Origin: Streptomyces roseofulvus
GTDB taxonomy: Bacteria; Actinomycetota; Actinomycetes; Streptomycetales; Streptomycetaceae
DNA length: 64,000 bases
NCBI RefSeq assembly: GCF_039534915.1
Contig: NZ_BAAAWE010000001.1
Coordinates: forward strand, 4,278,001 to 4,342,000
Direction: 5' to 3'
Shown one piece after another: positions 1 to 10,342 of the stretch. Each line of letters starts with the position of its first letter. Within the stretch, counting starts at the first letter, position 1. Below the pieces are notes generated by a model, which saw only the letters and a list, made by a program, of their open reading frames with translations, did not search any database and had not been told where the DNA came from. Both the position numbers and the translations under genes were made by a program.

Positions 1-498
1 GCCCTCGGCGTCGAGCCCGGTGGTGGGTTCGTCGAGGAAGAGCACCTCGGGGCGGCCGAGGAGGGCGCAGGCGAGGTCGAGGCGGCGGCGCTCGCCGCCG
101 GACAGCTGCTTGATCCGCACCTTCTCGCGTCCGGTGAGGCCGACGGCGCCGAGCGCCTCGGCGGCGGGCCGGGCGCCGCTGGTGCAGCCGGCCCACATGC
201 GTACGGTCTCGGCCACGGTGAGGTCGGAGGGGAAGCCGCCCTCCTGGAGCATGACGCCGATGCGGGGGCGGACGACGGCGCGTTCGCGGTACGGGTCGTG
301 ACCGAGGACGCGCGCGGTGCCGCCGGTCGGGGCGGCGAGGCCCTCCAGCAGTTCGACGGTGGAGGTCTTGCCGGCGCCGTTGGTGCCGAGGAGGGCGAAG
401 ATCTCGCCCCGGGTCACCGAGAGGGAGAGGCCGCGCACCGCCTCGAAGCCGCCGGCGTAGGTGCGGCGCAGGTCGGTCGCCTCGATCGCGTGAGTCAT
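1..498 (-). CDS. ABC transporter ATP-binding protein (3' part cut by window edge)
   Basis: This is the ATPase subunit of an ABC transporter, which would power export or import with an integral membrane partner that lies outside the window. The first 166 residues are present. They show Walker A (LLGTNGAGKTST), the signature LSGGERRRLDLA and Walker B (VLFLDEPTTGLD), in the order and spacing of drug- or multidrug-type ATPases. The ATG at 498 opens MTHAIEATDLRRTY. The reading frame is still open at base 1, so the C-terminus, and probably the permease gene downstream, are missing. The substrate cannot be told from this part. Confidence 0.9.
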   Translation of the reverse strand, partial: MTHAIEATDLRRTYAGGFEAVRGLSLSVTRGEIFALLGTNGAGKTSTVELLEGLAAPTGGTARVLGHDPYRERAVVRPRIGVMLQEGGFPSDLTVAETVRMWAGCTSGARPAAEALGAVGLTGREKVRIKQLSGGERRRLDLACALLGRPEVLFLDEPTTGLDAEG

Positions 499-590
499 GG
501 CTCCAGCCTTCCGCCGGTACGCGGCGGAGGGCAGTGCGCGCTGTCATCACCCCGACTGACAAATGTCATGGCCGGTGTCCGGAAACGCGG

Positions 591-620
591 AAGGCCCCGG
601 TTCTTGAGAACCGGGGCCTT
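591..620 (-). terminator. Rho-independent terminator downstream of tRNA-Gly(GCC)
   Basis: A perfect GC-rich inverted repeat (aaggccccggttc / gaaccggggcctt) with a very short loop lies just after the 3' end of the tRNA at 628. It probably ends the tRNA transcript. Confidence 0.7.
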
Positions 621-627
621 CTCCCTG

Positions 628-700
628 AGCGGACGACGAGATTCGAACTCGCGACCCTCACCTTGGCAAGGTGATGCTCTACCAACTGAGCCACGTCCGC
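628..700 (-). tRNA. tRNA-Gly (anticodon GCC)
   Basis: The 73-nt cloverleaf reads on the minus strand. Acceptor GCGGACG pairs with CGTCCGC, the T-loop is GTTCGAATC, and the anticodon loop is TTGCCAA with GCC at positions 34-36. No CCA is encoded. A second glycine tRNA lies 81 bases upstream. Confidence 0.95.
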
Positions 701-781
701 ATTGCTCCCGACCGGCTTTCACCGCTCGGTGCGAGCACCACTCTACCTGATCCACCGGAGTGGTCGGTAACCGTGATGCAG

Positions 782-853
782 AGCGGGTGACAGGGATCGC
801 ACACTGCGCCTTCCCCCTGGAAGGGGGACGTTCTACTACTGAACTACACCCGC
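782..853 (-). tRNA. tRNA-Gly (anticodon TCC)
   Basis: The 72-nt cloverleaf reads on the minus strand. Acceptor GCGGGTG pairs with CACCCGC, and the anticodon loop is CTTCCAG, giving UCC, which reads the rare GGA codon. It is probably co-transcribed with tRNA-Gly(GCC) downstream. Confidence 0.94.
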
Positions 854-963
854 ACGCTGCTGGGGACTCGGCTTTTCGGCCTCGCCCCTCGGCGTGATCC
901 AGACTCTAGCCGATCAAGGGGGGTGGAACGCAAATCCGTTCCGCCCGCCCTCGCCGGCGGCGG

Positions 964-1305
964 TCAGCTCGCCTCGCGGAAGGCCTCGTAGACCCGCTTG
1001 GGGATGCGGCCCCGGGCCGGCACGTCCATCTTGTTGGACTGCGCCCAGGCGCGGACCGCCGCCGGGTCGGGGGCGAGGGCCGTGTGCTTGTACGGGGCGG
1101 TGGTTCCGGTCACACCGGACGCCTGCTTGCCCGTCTGCTTCCGCCCGGCCGCGAGGTAGGGCGCGAGGGCCTTGCGGAGTTTCTTTGCATTGGCAGCATT
1201 CAGGTCGATCTCGTACATCTTCCCGTCGAGCCCGAACGCGACCGTTTCCGCCGCTTCTCCGCCGTCGATGTCGTCGGAGAGGGTGACCACCACTCGCTGC
1301 GCCAC
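964..1305 (-). CDS. lsr2: Lsr2-type nucleoid-associated xenogeneic silencer
   Basis: Lsr2 is the actinobacterial H-NS analogue that coats AT-rich, often foreign, DNA and silences it. The 113-residue product has the N-terminal oligomerisation strand (AQRVVVTLSDDIDG) and the C-terminal DNA-binding helix pair, with the AT-hook-like RGR turn in VPARGRIPKRVYEAF. The start is placed at the GTG at 1305, which matches the family N-terminus and has AAAGGA about 9 bases upstream; an in-frame upstream ATG at 1335 would add an atypical leader. It is a single-gene unit between the tRNA-Gly pair and the divergent purS. Its presence fits an accessory locus in the same window, but no direct link is visible. 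Confidence 0.95.
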   Translation of the reverse strand: MAQRVVVTLSDDIDGGEAAETVAFGLDGKMYEIDLNAANAKKLRKALAPYLAAGRKQTGKQASGVTGTTAPYKHTALAPDPAAVRAWAQSNKMDVPARGRIPKRVYEAFREAS

Positions 1306-1672
1306 GGATATCGGTCCTTTCCTGTGGCCCGTCACCTGTCAACGGCTATGGGTGCGCCTCTGACGTGCGATGACACCAGGCCGCTGGCTGCCCGGGGACA
1401 ATACTGATTCCCTCTGGATTCCTTTGTACAGCGACGGGCGTCGCATTGTGAAGCCCCGTCAATTGTCTCAGCGTGTCCCGGAGCAAAGGGGCACGCAATT
1501 TTTCACTCGCATTTCATGTGCGGCGGGGTGTGGCGGGGCTTTGGAGTGGATCTGCGCGGCGGGCGGCTTCCGGCCTGGGCATTTGTAGGATCCTTCAGAT
1601 CTCTACCCGCGTAGAATTTGGAGGCAGGTACGCTGAGGGAACCGCCCACGCAACACACCACCGGGAGTGCCA
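1306..1672. other. Divergent intergenic region between lsr2 and purS
   Basis: This stretch of 367 bases has no credible gene. It must hold the promoters for both divergent genes. The only hexamer worth noting is TAGAAT at 1612-1617, a fair TANNNT -10 for purS, without a convincing -35 at the right distance. I see no riboswitch fold. Confidence 0.5.
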
Positions 1673-1918
1673 GTGGCACGCGTCGTAGTCGACGTCATGC
1701 TCAAGCCGGAGATCCTCGACCCGCAGGGACAGGCGGTGCAGCGTGCACTGCCCCGCCTCGGGTTCGCCGGGATCGCCGACGTCCGTCAGGGGAAGCGCTT
1801 CGAGCTGGAGGTGGAGGGACCGGTCGACGACGCCGCCCTCGCCCGCATCCATGAGATGGCCGAAACCTTCCTCGCCAACACCGTGATCGAAGACTTCGTC
1901 GTGAAGGTCGAGTCGTGA
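1673..1918 (+). CDS. purS: Phosphoribosylformylglycinamidine synthase subunit PurS
   Basis: This small structural subunit of FGAM synthase bridges PurL and PurQ and helps channel ammonia in step 4 of purine synthesis. The 81 residues match PurS throughout (ARVVVDVMLKPEILD near the N-terminus, ANTVIEDFVVKVE at the end). Two GTG codons compete. The one at 1673 has GGGAG at 1663-1667 with five bases of spacing and gives the family start, so I prefer it to 1667, where the Shine-Dalgarno overlaps the codon. The stop overlaps the purQ start (GTGA), so the two are translationally coupled. Confidence 0.95.
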   Translation: MARVVVDVMLKPEILDPQGQAVQRALPRLGFAGIADVRQGKRFELEVEGPVDDAALARIHEMAETFLANTVIEDFVVKVES

Positions 1919-2594
1919 CCGCTCGCATCGGCGTCGTCACCTTCCCCGGCACGCTCGACGACCAGGACGCGCTGCGCGCCGCCCGCCTCGCGGGCGCCGA
2001 GCCGGTCTCGCTGTGGCACCGCGACAAGGACCTCAAGCAGGTCGACGCCGTGGTCCTCGCCGGCGGTTTCTCCTACGGCGACTACCTGCGGGCCGGCGCC
2101 ATCTCGCGCTTCTCGCCGGTGATGGAGACCATCATCGAGCAGGCGAAGGCCGGCATGCCGGTCCTCGGCATCTGCAACGGCTTCCAGATCCTCACCGAGG
2201 CCCACCTGCTGCCGGGCGCGATGCTCCGCAACAACCACCTCCACTTCATCTGCCGCGACCAGAAGCTGCGGGTGGAGAACGCGGAGACCGCCTGGACCTC
2301 GGACTACACCGAGGGCCAGGAGATCGAGGTCCCGCTCAAGAACATGGACGGCCGGTACGTCGCCGACGAGCGCACGCTCGACGAGCTGGAGGCCGAGGGG
2401 CGGGTGGCCTTCCGCTACCTGGACATGAACCCCAACGGCTCGCTCCGCGACATCGCGGGCATCACCAACGCCGCGGGCAACGTGGTCGGCCTCATGCCGC
2501 ACCCCGAGCACGCCGTCGAGCCGCTGATCGGCACCGGCAAGACGGACGGTCTCGGTTTCTTCACCTCGATCCTCAAGAAGCTGGTCAACGCCTG

Positions 2595-2595
<1 letters not shown>
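1915..2595 (+). CDS. purQ: Phosphoribosylformylglycinamidine synthase subunit PurQ (glutaminase)
   Basis: PurQ is the class I glutamine amidotransferase subunit that releases ammonia for FGAM synthase. The 226-residue product has the nucleophile elbow VLGICNGFQ (Cys87) and the His/Glu pair in LMPHPEH near residue 200, completing the triad. It starts at a GTG sharing four bases with the purS stop, and its TGA shares a base with the purL ATG, so purS-purQ-purL form one tightly coupled unit. Length and motifs are normal. Confidence 0.97.
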
Positions 2596-4844
<2,249 letters not shown>

Positions 4845-4846
4845 CG

Positions 4847-4860
4847 TTTCACGTGAAACG
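4847..4860. promoter_or_regulatory. parS-like ParB binding site
   Basis: The 14-base perfect palindrome GTTTCACGTGAAAC lies three bases after the purL stop. It equals the parS consensus known for streptomycete ParB, where many copies cluster around oriC. It does not overlap a gene and sits directly against the terminator stem. The identification is by exact consensus match only. Confidence 0.8.
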
Positions 4861-4886
4861 GCCCCCGTCCTCGGGACGGGGGCCGT
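4860..4886. terminator. Bidirectional terminator between purL and the SnoaL-like gene
   Basis: An inverted repeat cggcccccgtcc / ggacgggggccg with a three-base loop separates two convergent genes. It can serve purL on plus and, as part of the opposing tail, the minus-strand gene ending at 4893. Confidence 0.75.
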
Positions 4887-4892
4887 GCGCGT

Positions 4893-5303
4893 TCACTCCG
4901 CGGGGCCCCAGAAGGCGTCGGACTCGGTGATGTCCGCGACGCACTCGTCGATGTCGGTGATCTTCTCGCCGATCATCGTGAACCAGAGGCCGCCGTCCAT
5001 CTCGATGCCCCGGTCACCCCGGTCGGCGTGCCACCGGTGGACGGACATGGCGTGGCCCCTGCCGTCCGGGTAGATGCCCTTGAGCTCCACGCGGAAGGTG
5101 CCGTCGGTCAGCTCCATGAGCTTCCCGTAGTGGGCCAGGATGTTGTCGCGTCCCTTGAAGTGCCCGGACATCTGGCTCTCGCCGGGCGAGTGGTGCGTGC
5201 AGTCGCCGGTCATGAGGGAGGCGAGCGTCTCCATGTCGCCGGCGGTGAACGCCTCGTACCCTCGGCGCACCAGAGCCGCGTCGGGGTGCTCGTGATGGGT
5301 CAT
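4893..5303 (-). CDS. SnoaL-like / NTF2-fold protein
   Basis: This small protein of 136 residues has an NTF2-like fold. The pattern VRRGYEAFTAGDMETLASLM, then a central HHSPGESQMSGHFKGRDNIL and a C-terminal WFTMIGEKITDIDECVAD strand pair, is typical of SnoaL-like polyketide-cyclase relatives. The biochemical role is unknown; most of these stand-alone proteins bind or modify small hydrophobic ligands. It starts at ATG 5303, giving MTHHEHPD, and is a single gene convergent with purL. The reading frame extends upstream, but the homologous part begins here. Confidence 0.75.
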   Translation of the reverse strand: MTHHEHPDAALVRRGYEAFTAGDMETLASLMTGDCTHHSPGESQMSGHFKGRDNILAHYGKLMELTDGTFRVELKGIYPDGRGHAMSVHRWHADRGDRGIEMDGGLWFTMIGEKITDIDECVADITESDAFWGPAE

Positions 5304-5369
5304 GGTCCCGCCACTGCCTTTCGTGAGGGTTCGGCCCCCTCCTTCAAGTCTCGGCGTTAGCCTCGGCCC

Positions 5370-6158
5370 ATGCCACCCGCCAGGAAACGCGCCCGCAGCT
5401 ACGACCCCGCCAAGATCCGTGCCGCCGTCACCGCCCAGTTCGGGCACGTACGGGACGCGGTCCTCGCCCTGGCGCCGGAAGCCCTCGACGGGCCCACCCG
5501 GCTGGGGGAGTGGACCGTACGGGAGCTGGCCGGGCACGTGACGATGGCGCTCGGCTCGGTCGTCCGCGGCCTCGAAGGCCCGGAGCCCGCCCGCCGCGAG
5601 CTCGTCCTCCTGGACTGGCCCCTGGCCACCGCCACCGCCGCCGCGCGGATCGACGAGGACGTCCGGGGCCTGGACACCGCCGACCTGCCCGGGCTGTACG
5701 CGCGCGTGGCGGACGACTTCGCGAAGGCGTCGGCCGGCGCGGACGGCGAGCGGCTCGTCCCGACCCGGTTCGGCGCCATGACCCTCGCCGACTTCCTCGT
5801 CACCCGCACCGTCGAGCTGGTCGTCCACACCGACGACCTGGCCGCGGCGACCGGGACGGAGATCCCGTACGACCGGCAGGCGCTCGCCGCCTGCACCCGG
5901 TTGCTCGCCGACGCCCTCGCCGTGAAGGCCCCCGGCGGCTCGGTCGAGGTGCGGATCCCGCCGTACGCGGTGGTGCAGTGCGTGGAGGGCCCCCGGCACA
6001 CCCGGGGCACCCCGCCGAACGTCGTCGAGACGGACCCGCTGACGTGGATCCGCCTCGCCACCGGGCGGACCGACTGGGCCACCGAGCTGGACGCGGCCCG
6101 GATCGCCGCCAGCGGCGAGCGGGCCGACCTGGCGGCGCTGCTGCCGGTCATGGGCTAG
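5370..6158 (+). CDS. Maleylpyruvate isomerase family mycothiol-dependent enzyme-like protein (TIGR03083 type)
   Basis: The 262-residue product belongs to the DinB/MDMPI superfamily. The N-terminal four-helix part carries LGEWTVRELAGHVTMALG near residue 47 and a second helix with FLVTRTVELVVHTDDLA near 147, whose histidines are the usual metal ligands. The C-terminal 90 residues (VEVRIPPYAVVQC to WIRLATGRTDW) look like the small SCP-type domain often fused to this family. Members use mycothiol or bind metal; the substrate here is unknown. The ATG at 5370 is the first in frame. It is divergent from the SnoaL-like gene. Confidence 0.75.
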   Translation: MPPARKRARSYDPAKIRAAVTAQFGHVRDAVLALAPEALDGPTRLGEWTVRELAGHVTMALGSVVRGLEGPEPARRELVLLDWPLATATAAARIDEDVRGLDTADLPGLYARVADDFAKASAGADGERLVPTRFGAMTLADFLVTRTVELVVHTDDLAAATGTEIPYDRQALAACTRLLADALAVKAPGGSVEVRIPPYAVVQCVEGPRHTRGTPPNVVETDPLTWIRLATGRTDWATELDAARIAASGERADLAALLPVMG

Positions 6159-6214
6159 CCCGTCTCCTGCCCCGTCGGAGGGAACCCGTTACGGGCCGGC
6201 CGCGTCCCACCGGC

Positions 6215-7030
6215 ATGCCGACGCCGCGCTGCACCACCCTCGCCGCCGCCACCGCTCTGCTCGCCGCTCTCACCGCCTGCGCCCAGCAGGCGGACGCGGG
6301 CGGCGGCGCGGGCGATCCCGACCTGCCGCTCTCCGGCACCCACTGGACCGTCGACGCGGTCACCGTCGACGGCGGCCGGTCGACCGCCCCCGACGGTGCC
6401 CGGGTCGACTTCACCGACCGGGGCCGCGCGCAGGGCGACACCGGCTGCAACCACTTCGGCGCGTCCTTCGCCGTGGACGGCGCCACCGTCACCGTCACCT
6501 CGGAGGAGGTCACCGAGCGGGGCTGCCCCGATGACCCGCAGCGCTTCGAGGCCGCCTTCCTCGCCGCCTTCACGGGACCGCTGAAGGGCACCCTGAAGGA
6601 CGGCGCGCTCACCCTCGCCTCCGCGGACGGCAAGCGGCAGGTCGAGCTGACCGCCGAACCGTCCGCCCCGCTCCGCGGCACCGTCTGGAAGGTCGACGGC
6701 CTGGTCTCCCAGGACTCCGCCGCCTCCCTCCCGGCCGGCGCGGAGGACAAGGCGCGCCTGGTGATCGGCGCGGACGGCGAGGTCACCGGCAACCTCGGCT
6801 GCAACGGCTTCTCCGCGACCGCGACGGTCGACGAGAAGGCCGGCACCCTCACCGTCGACGGCCCGGCCGCGACGACCCGGATGATGTGCACCGGCCCGCA
6901 GATGGCGCTGGAGACGAAGCTCTACGAGCTCCTCGACGGCCCCCTCTCCTACCGGGTCGAGCACCGGACCCTGACGCTCACCGACGGCGGCGGCGAGGGC
7001 CTCACGGCCCGGGCGGAGCGGGCTCAGTAG
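6215..7030 (+). CDS. Secreted lipoprotein with two META domains
   Basis: This is a predicted surface lipoprotein of 271 residues. The signal peptide MPTPRCTTLAAATALLAALTAC ends in lipobox LTAC with Cys22 as the lipidation site. Two META domains follow, each with the diagnostic G-CN-F turn: GDTGCNHFGASF near residue 78 and GNLGCNGFSAT near residue 194, and each with a cysteine-bearing ERGC or RMMC strand. META proteins (HslJ-like) have been linked to stress and heat tolerance, but no activity is known. The start is ATG 6215, the only one that places the signal peptide at the N-terminus. Confidence 0.85.
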   Translation: MPTPRCTTLAAATALLAALTACAQQADAGGGAGDPDLPLSGTHWTVDAVTVDGGRSTAPDGARVDFTDRGRAQGDTGCNHFGASFAVDGATVTVTSEEVTERGCPDDPQRFEAAFLAAFTGPLKGTLKDGALTLASADGKRQVELTAEPSAPLRGTVWKVDGLVSQDSAASLPAGAEDKARLVIGADGEVTGNLGCNGFSATATVDEKAGTLTVDGPAATTRMMCTGPQMALETKLYELLDGPLSYRVEHRTLTLTDGGGEGLTARAERAQ

Positions 7031-7250
7031 CGCAGCAGCCCCGCGTCGATCCGCTCCCACGCGGCCCGCAGCCCGGCCAGCCGGGCCTGCCTCACGGGTG
7101 TCGCGCAGCGCCCGCTCGCCCCGCACCCGCCAGAACAGGTCCCGCCCGGCACGGGTCGCCGCGCGCGGCGACAGCCGGCGCTCGCGACACGGACGAGGTC
7201 CACGCGCCGGCGCTGGACGAGGGTGCCGAGCGTCACGCGCGGGCCGCATG
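7024..7250 (-). pseudogene. Possible decayed gene remnant opposite the purF leader
   Basis: On the minus strand the last 22 codons before a TGA at 7024 read QARLAGLRAAWERIDAGLLRY, a coherent C-terminus. About 20 bases further upstream another frame carries LSPRAATRAGRDLFWRVRGERALRDT, and a third shift is needed near 7195 to reach LGTLVQRRRVDLVRV. No single frame joins them and no start is evident. It looks like the tail of an actinobacterial protein broken by at least one frameshift near 7088, either by decay or by sequencing error. The family is not recognised. Confidence 0.3.
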
Positions 7251-7552
7251 GGCCGGGAGCCGGTCGAGCGGCGGGGAGCGTCAACGCCGGAGGGGTGGGT
7301 CGACGCGCGTAGTTCGTGTGATCGAAACGCTCGCGAAACCGCCGGTGCGTGCGTTCTGCGTCACATACCGGAGGGTCTCGCGGGTGTGTGCGAGAGGGCG
7401 TCCGGAGGGCCTCGGCGGCCGGGAACCCTTTTCCCGCCTGCCTTGTAGGCCCCTCCAAGTTCGCGACGATCTCTTCGTGCGATCGCACGGGGGCCGTCCG
7501 CGCCCCGATCTCCCATTCGGACCAGCGGTCGAGGTCCCCTAGACTCGAAGAC
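7031..7552. promoter_or_regulatory. purF upstream region with palindrome and candidate -10
   Basis: Apart from the possible gene remnant, this 520-base stretch holds no gene. A 14-base palindrome cgtgcgatcgcacg occupies 7476-7489. TAGACT at 7539-7544 fits a TANNNT -10 box; initiation seven bases on would place the transcript start at about 7551, so the purF mRNA could be almost leaderless with its GTG at 7553. No strong -35 is visible. Confidence 0.4.
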
Positions 7553-9079
7553 GTGCCACGTGGTGACGGTCGACTCAATCACGACCTGCTTCCCGGCGAG
7601 AAGGGCCCCCAGGACGCTTGCGGCGTCTTCGGTGTCTGGGCTCCGGGTGAAGAGGTCGCAAAGCTCACGTACTTCGGGCTCTACGCCCTCCAGCATCGGG
7701 GTCAGGAATCCGCGGGAATCGCGGTCAGCAACGGCTCCCAGATCCTCGTCTTCAAGGACATGGGCCTCGTGTCCCAGGTCTTCGACGAGACCTCTCTCGG
7801 TTCCCTCCAAGGTCATATCGCGGTCGGTCACGCCCGCTACTCGACCACCGGAGCGTCCGTGTGGGAGAACGCCCAGCCGACCTTCCGGGCCACCGCCCAC
7901 GGTTCGCTGGCGCTCGGCCACAACGGCAACCTGGTGAACACGGCGCAGCTGGCCGAGATGGTCGCCGACCTTCCCAAGAAGGACGGCCGCGCCACCCAGG
8001 TCGCCGCCACCAACGACACCGACCTGGTCACCGCGCTCCTCGCGGGCCAGGTGGACGAGGACGGCACGCCGCTCACCATCGAGCAGGCGGCCGCGAAGGT
8101 CCTCCCCGAGGTCCGGGGCGCCTTCTCCCTCGTCTTCATGGACGAGCACACGCTCTACGCCGCCCGTGACCCGCAGGGCATCCGCCCGCTGGTCCTCGGC
8201 CGGCTGGAGCGCGGCTGGGTGGTCGCGTCCGAGTCCGCCGCCCTCGACATCTGCGGCGCCAGCTTCGTCCGCGAGGTCGAGCCGGGCGAGCTGATCGCGA
8301 TCGACGAGAACGGCATCCGTACCTCTCGATTCGCGGAAGCGAAGCCCAAGGGCTGTGTCTTCGAGTACGTGTACCTGGCGCGTCCCGACACCGACATCGC
8401 CGGCCGGAACGTCTACCTCTCCCGCGTGGAGATGGGCCGCCGCCTCGCCAAGGAGGCGCCGGTCGAGGCCGACCTGGTCATAGCGACGCCGGAGTCCGGC
8501 ACCCCCGCCGCCATCGGCTACGCGGAGGCGTCCGGCATCCCGTTCGGCGCCGGCCTGGTGAAGAACGCCTACGTCGGCCGCACCTTCATCCAGCCCTCGC
8601 AGACCATCCGCCAGCTGGGCATCCGGCTGAAGCTGAACCCCCTCAAGGAAGTCATCAAGGGGAAGCGGCTCGTGGTCGTCGACGACTCGATCGTCCGCGG
8701 CAACACCCAGCGCGCCCTGGTCCGCATGCTCCGTGAGGCCGGCGCCGCCGAGGTCCACATCCGGATCTCCTCCCCGCCGGTCAAGTGGCCCTGCTTCTTC
8801 GGCATCGACTTCGCCACCCGCGCGGAGCTGATCGCCAACGGCATGTCCGTCGACGAGATCGGCAAGTCGCTCGGCGCGGACTCGCTCTCGTACATCTCCC
8901 TGGAGGGGATGGTCGAGGCGACCACCATCGCCAAGCCGAACCTCTGCCGGGCCTGCTTCGACGGCGAGTACCCGATGGAGCTGCCCGACCCCGAGCTGCT
9001 GGGCAAGCAGCTCCTGGAGACGGAGCTGGCCGCCGGCCCCGCCGCGACCGCGGCCGCCGACGCCCTGCGCCGTCCGTGA
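7553..9079 (+). CDS. purF: Amidophosphoribosyltransferase PurF
   Basis: PurF catalyses the first committed step of purine synthesis, PRPP plus glutamine to phosphoribosylamine. The 508-residue protein has a 22-residue propeptide that must be removed to expose Cys23 (DACGVFGVW), the Ntn-type glutaminase nucleophile. The PRPP-binding loop is VVVDDSIVRGNTQ near residue 380. C-terminal cysteines (around KWPCFFGID and NLCRACFDGEY) fit the 4Fe-4S ligands of this enzyme class. GTG 7553 gives MPRGDGRLNHDLLPGEK; the frame extends upstream without a better start. No Shine-Dalgarno precedes the GTG, consistent with a near-leaderless transcript. Confidence 0.96.
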   Translation: MPRGDGRLNHDLLPGEKGPQDACGVFGVWAPGEEVAKLTYFGLYALQHRGQESAGIAVSNGSQILVFKDMGLVSQVFDETSLGSLQGHIAVGHARYSTTGASVWENAQPTFRATAHGSLALGHNGNLVNTAQLAEMVADLPKKDGRATQVAATNDTDLVTALLAGQVDEDGTPLTIEQAAAKVLPEVRGAFSLVFMDEHTLYAARDPQGIRPLVLGRLERGWVVASESAALDICGASFVREVEPGELIAIDENGIRTSRFAEAKPKGCVFEYVYLARPDTDIAGRNVYLSRVEMGRRLAKEAPVEADLVIATPESGTPAAIGYAEASGIPFGAGLVKNAYVGRTFIQPSQTIRQLGIRLKLNPLKEVIKGKRLVVVDDSIVRGNTQRALVRMLREAGAAEVHIRISSPPVKWPCFFGIDFATRAELIANGMSVDEIGKSLGADSLSYISLEGMVEATTIAKPNLCRACFDGEYPMELPDPELLGKQLLETELAAGPAATAAADALRRP

Positions 9080-9135
9080 CAGCCCCCGCTGCACCCCCGC
9101 AGTGACGCAGTAACGACACGAAAGCTCTGAACCCC

Positions 9136-10203
9136 ATGTCTCAGACCACCGGTGCCAGCTACGCCTCTGCGGGCGTCGACATCGAGGCGGGCGACCGCGC
9201 CGTCGAGCTCATGAAGGAGTGGGTGAAGAAGACGCAGCGCCCCGAGGTCCTCGGCGGCCTCGGCGGCTTCGCCGGCCTCTTCGACGCCTCCGCCCTCAAG
9301 CGCTACGAGCGTCCGCTGCTCGCCTCGGCGACCGACGGCGTCGGCACGAAGGTCGACATCGCCCGCCAGATGGGCGTGTACGACACCATCGGCCACGATC
9401 TGGTCGCCATGGTCATGGACGACATCGTCGTCTGCGGCGCCGAGCCGCTCTTCATGACCGACTACATCTGCGTGGGCAAGGTCCACCCGGAGCGGGTCGC
9501 CGCCATCGTCAAGGGCATCGCCGAGGGCTGCGTCCTCGCCGGCTGCGCCCTGGTCGGCGGCGAGACGGCGGAGCACCCGGGCCTCCTCGGCCCGGACGAC
9601 TTCGACGTGGCCGGTGCCGGCACCGGTGTCGTCGAGCACGACCGGCTGCTGGGCGCCGATCGCATCCGTACGGGGGACGCGGTCATCGCCATGGCCTCCT
9701 CCGGACTTCACTCCAACGGGTACTCGCTCGTCCGCCACGTGGTCTTCGACCGCGCCGGCATGAGCCTCGACCAGCGGGTCGACGAGCTGGGCCGCACCCT
9801 CGGCGAGGAGCTCCTGGAGCCCACGCGGATCTACTCGCTGGACTGCCTGGCGCTCACCCGGACCACCGAGGTGCACGCCTTCAGCCACATCACCGGCGGC
9901 GGCCTCGCGGCCAACCTCGCCCGGGTCATCCCGGACGGGCTGCACGCCACCGTGGACCGCTCCACGTGGACCCCGGGCGCGATCTTCGACCTCGTCGGCA
10001 CCGCGGGCCGGGTGGAGCGCCTGGAGCTGGAGAAGACCCTCAACATGGGCGTCGGCATGATGGCCGTCGTCCCGGCCGAGTCGGTCGACGCCGCCCTCAC
10101 CACGCTGGCCGACCGCGGGCTCGACGCCTGGGTCGCCGGCGAGATCACCGAGCGCGGTGACAAGGACTCCGGCGCGGAGCTGGTCGGCGACTACGCGAAG
10201 TAG
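9136..10203 (+). CDS. purM: Phosphoribosylformylglycinamidine cyclo-ligase PurM
   Basis: PurM is AIR synthetase, which uses ATP to close the imidazole ring of FGAM to AIR, the next step after PurSQL. The 355-residue product shows the AIRS-family ATP site LASATDGVGTKVDIA near residue 65, GHDLVAMVMDDIVVCGAEPL near 88, GGETAEHPG near 140 and FSHITGGGLAANLARV near 250. It lies 56 bases after purF in the same direction, so the two are probably co-transcribed, and is followed by a strong terminator. Confidence 0.96.
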   Translation: MSQTTGASYASAGVDIEAGDRAVELMKEWVKKTQRPEVLGGLGGFAGLFDASALKRYERPLLASATDGVGTKVDIARQMGVYDTIGHDLVAMVMDDIVVCGAEPLFMTDYICVGKVHPERVAAIVKGIAEGCVLAGCALVGGETAEHPGLLGPDDFDVAGAGTGVVEHDRLLGADRIRTGDAVIAMASSGLHSNGYSLVRHVVFDRAGMSLDQRVDELGRTLGEELLEPTRIYSLDCLALTRTTEVHAFSHITGGGLAANLARVIPDGLHATVDRSTWTPGAIFDLVGTAGRVERLELEKTLNMGVGMMAVVPAESVDAALTTLADRGLDAWVAGEITERGDKDSGAELVGDYAK

Positions 10204-10224
10204 TCACCACCCGGACGCACGACG

Positions 10225-10255
10225 AAGGGGCACCCCGCCGGGCGGGGTGCCCCTT
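10225..10255 (+). terminator. Terminator after purM
   Basis: A 14-bp inverted repeat (aaggggcaccccgc / gcggggtgcccctt) lies 22 bases after the purM stop and probably ends the purF-purM transcript. Confidence 0.8.
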
Positions 10256-10297
10256 CCTCGTGTCCCAGAGCCGCTCGTACCGCCCCTGAGCAGCACA

Positions 10298-10328
10298 AAA
10301 CCCGGTCCGGGTGGCCCGGACCGAGTTT
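10298..10328 (-). terminator. Probable terminator of the DUF3073 gene
   Basis: The imperfect hairpin aaacccggtccggg / cccggaccgagttt lies 14 bases beyond the minus-strand stop at 10343. On the minus strand the 3' arm ends in a short U run. Confidence 0.55.
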
Positions 10329-10342
10329 CGGCGTTCAGAAGG

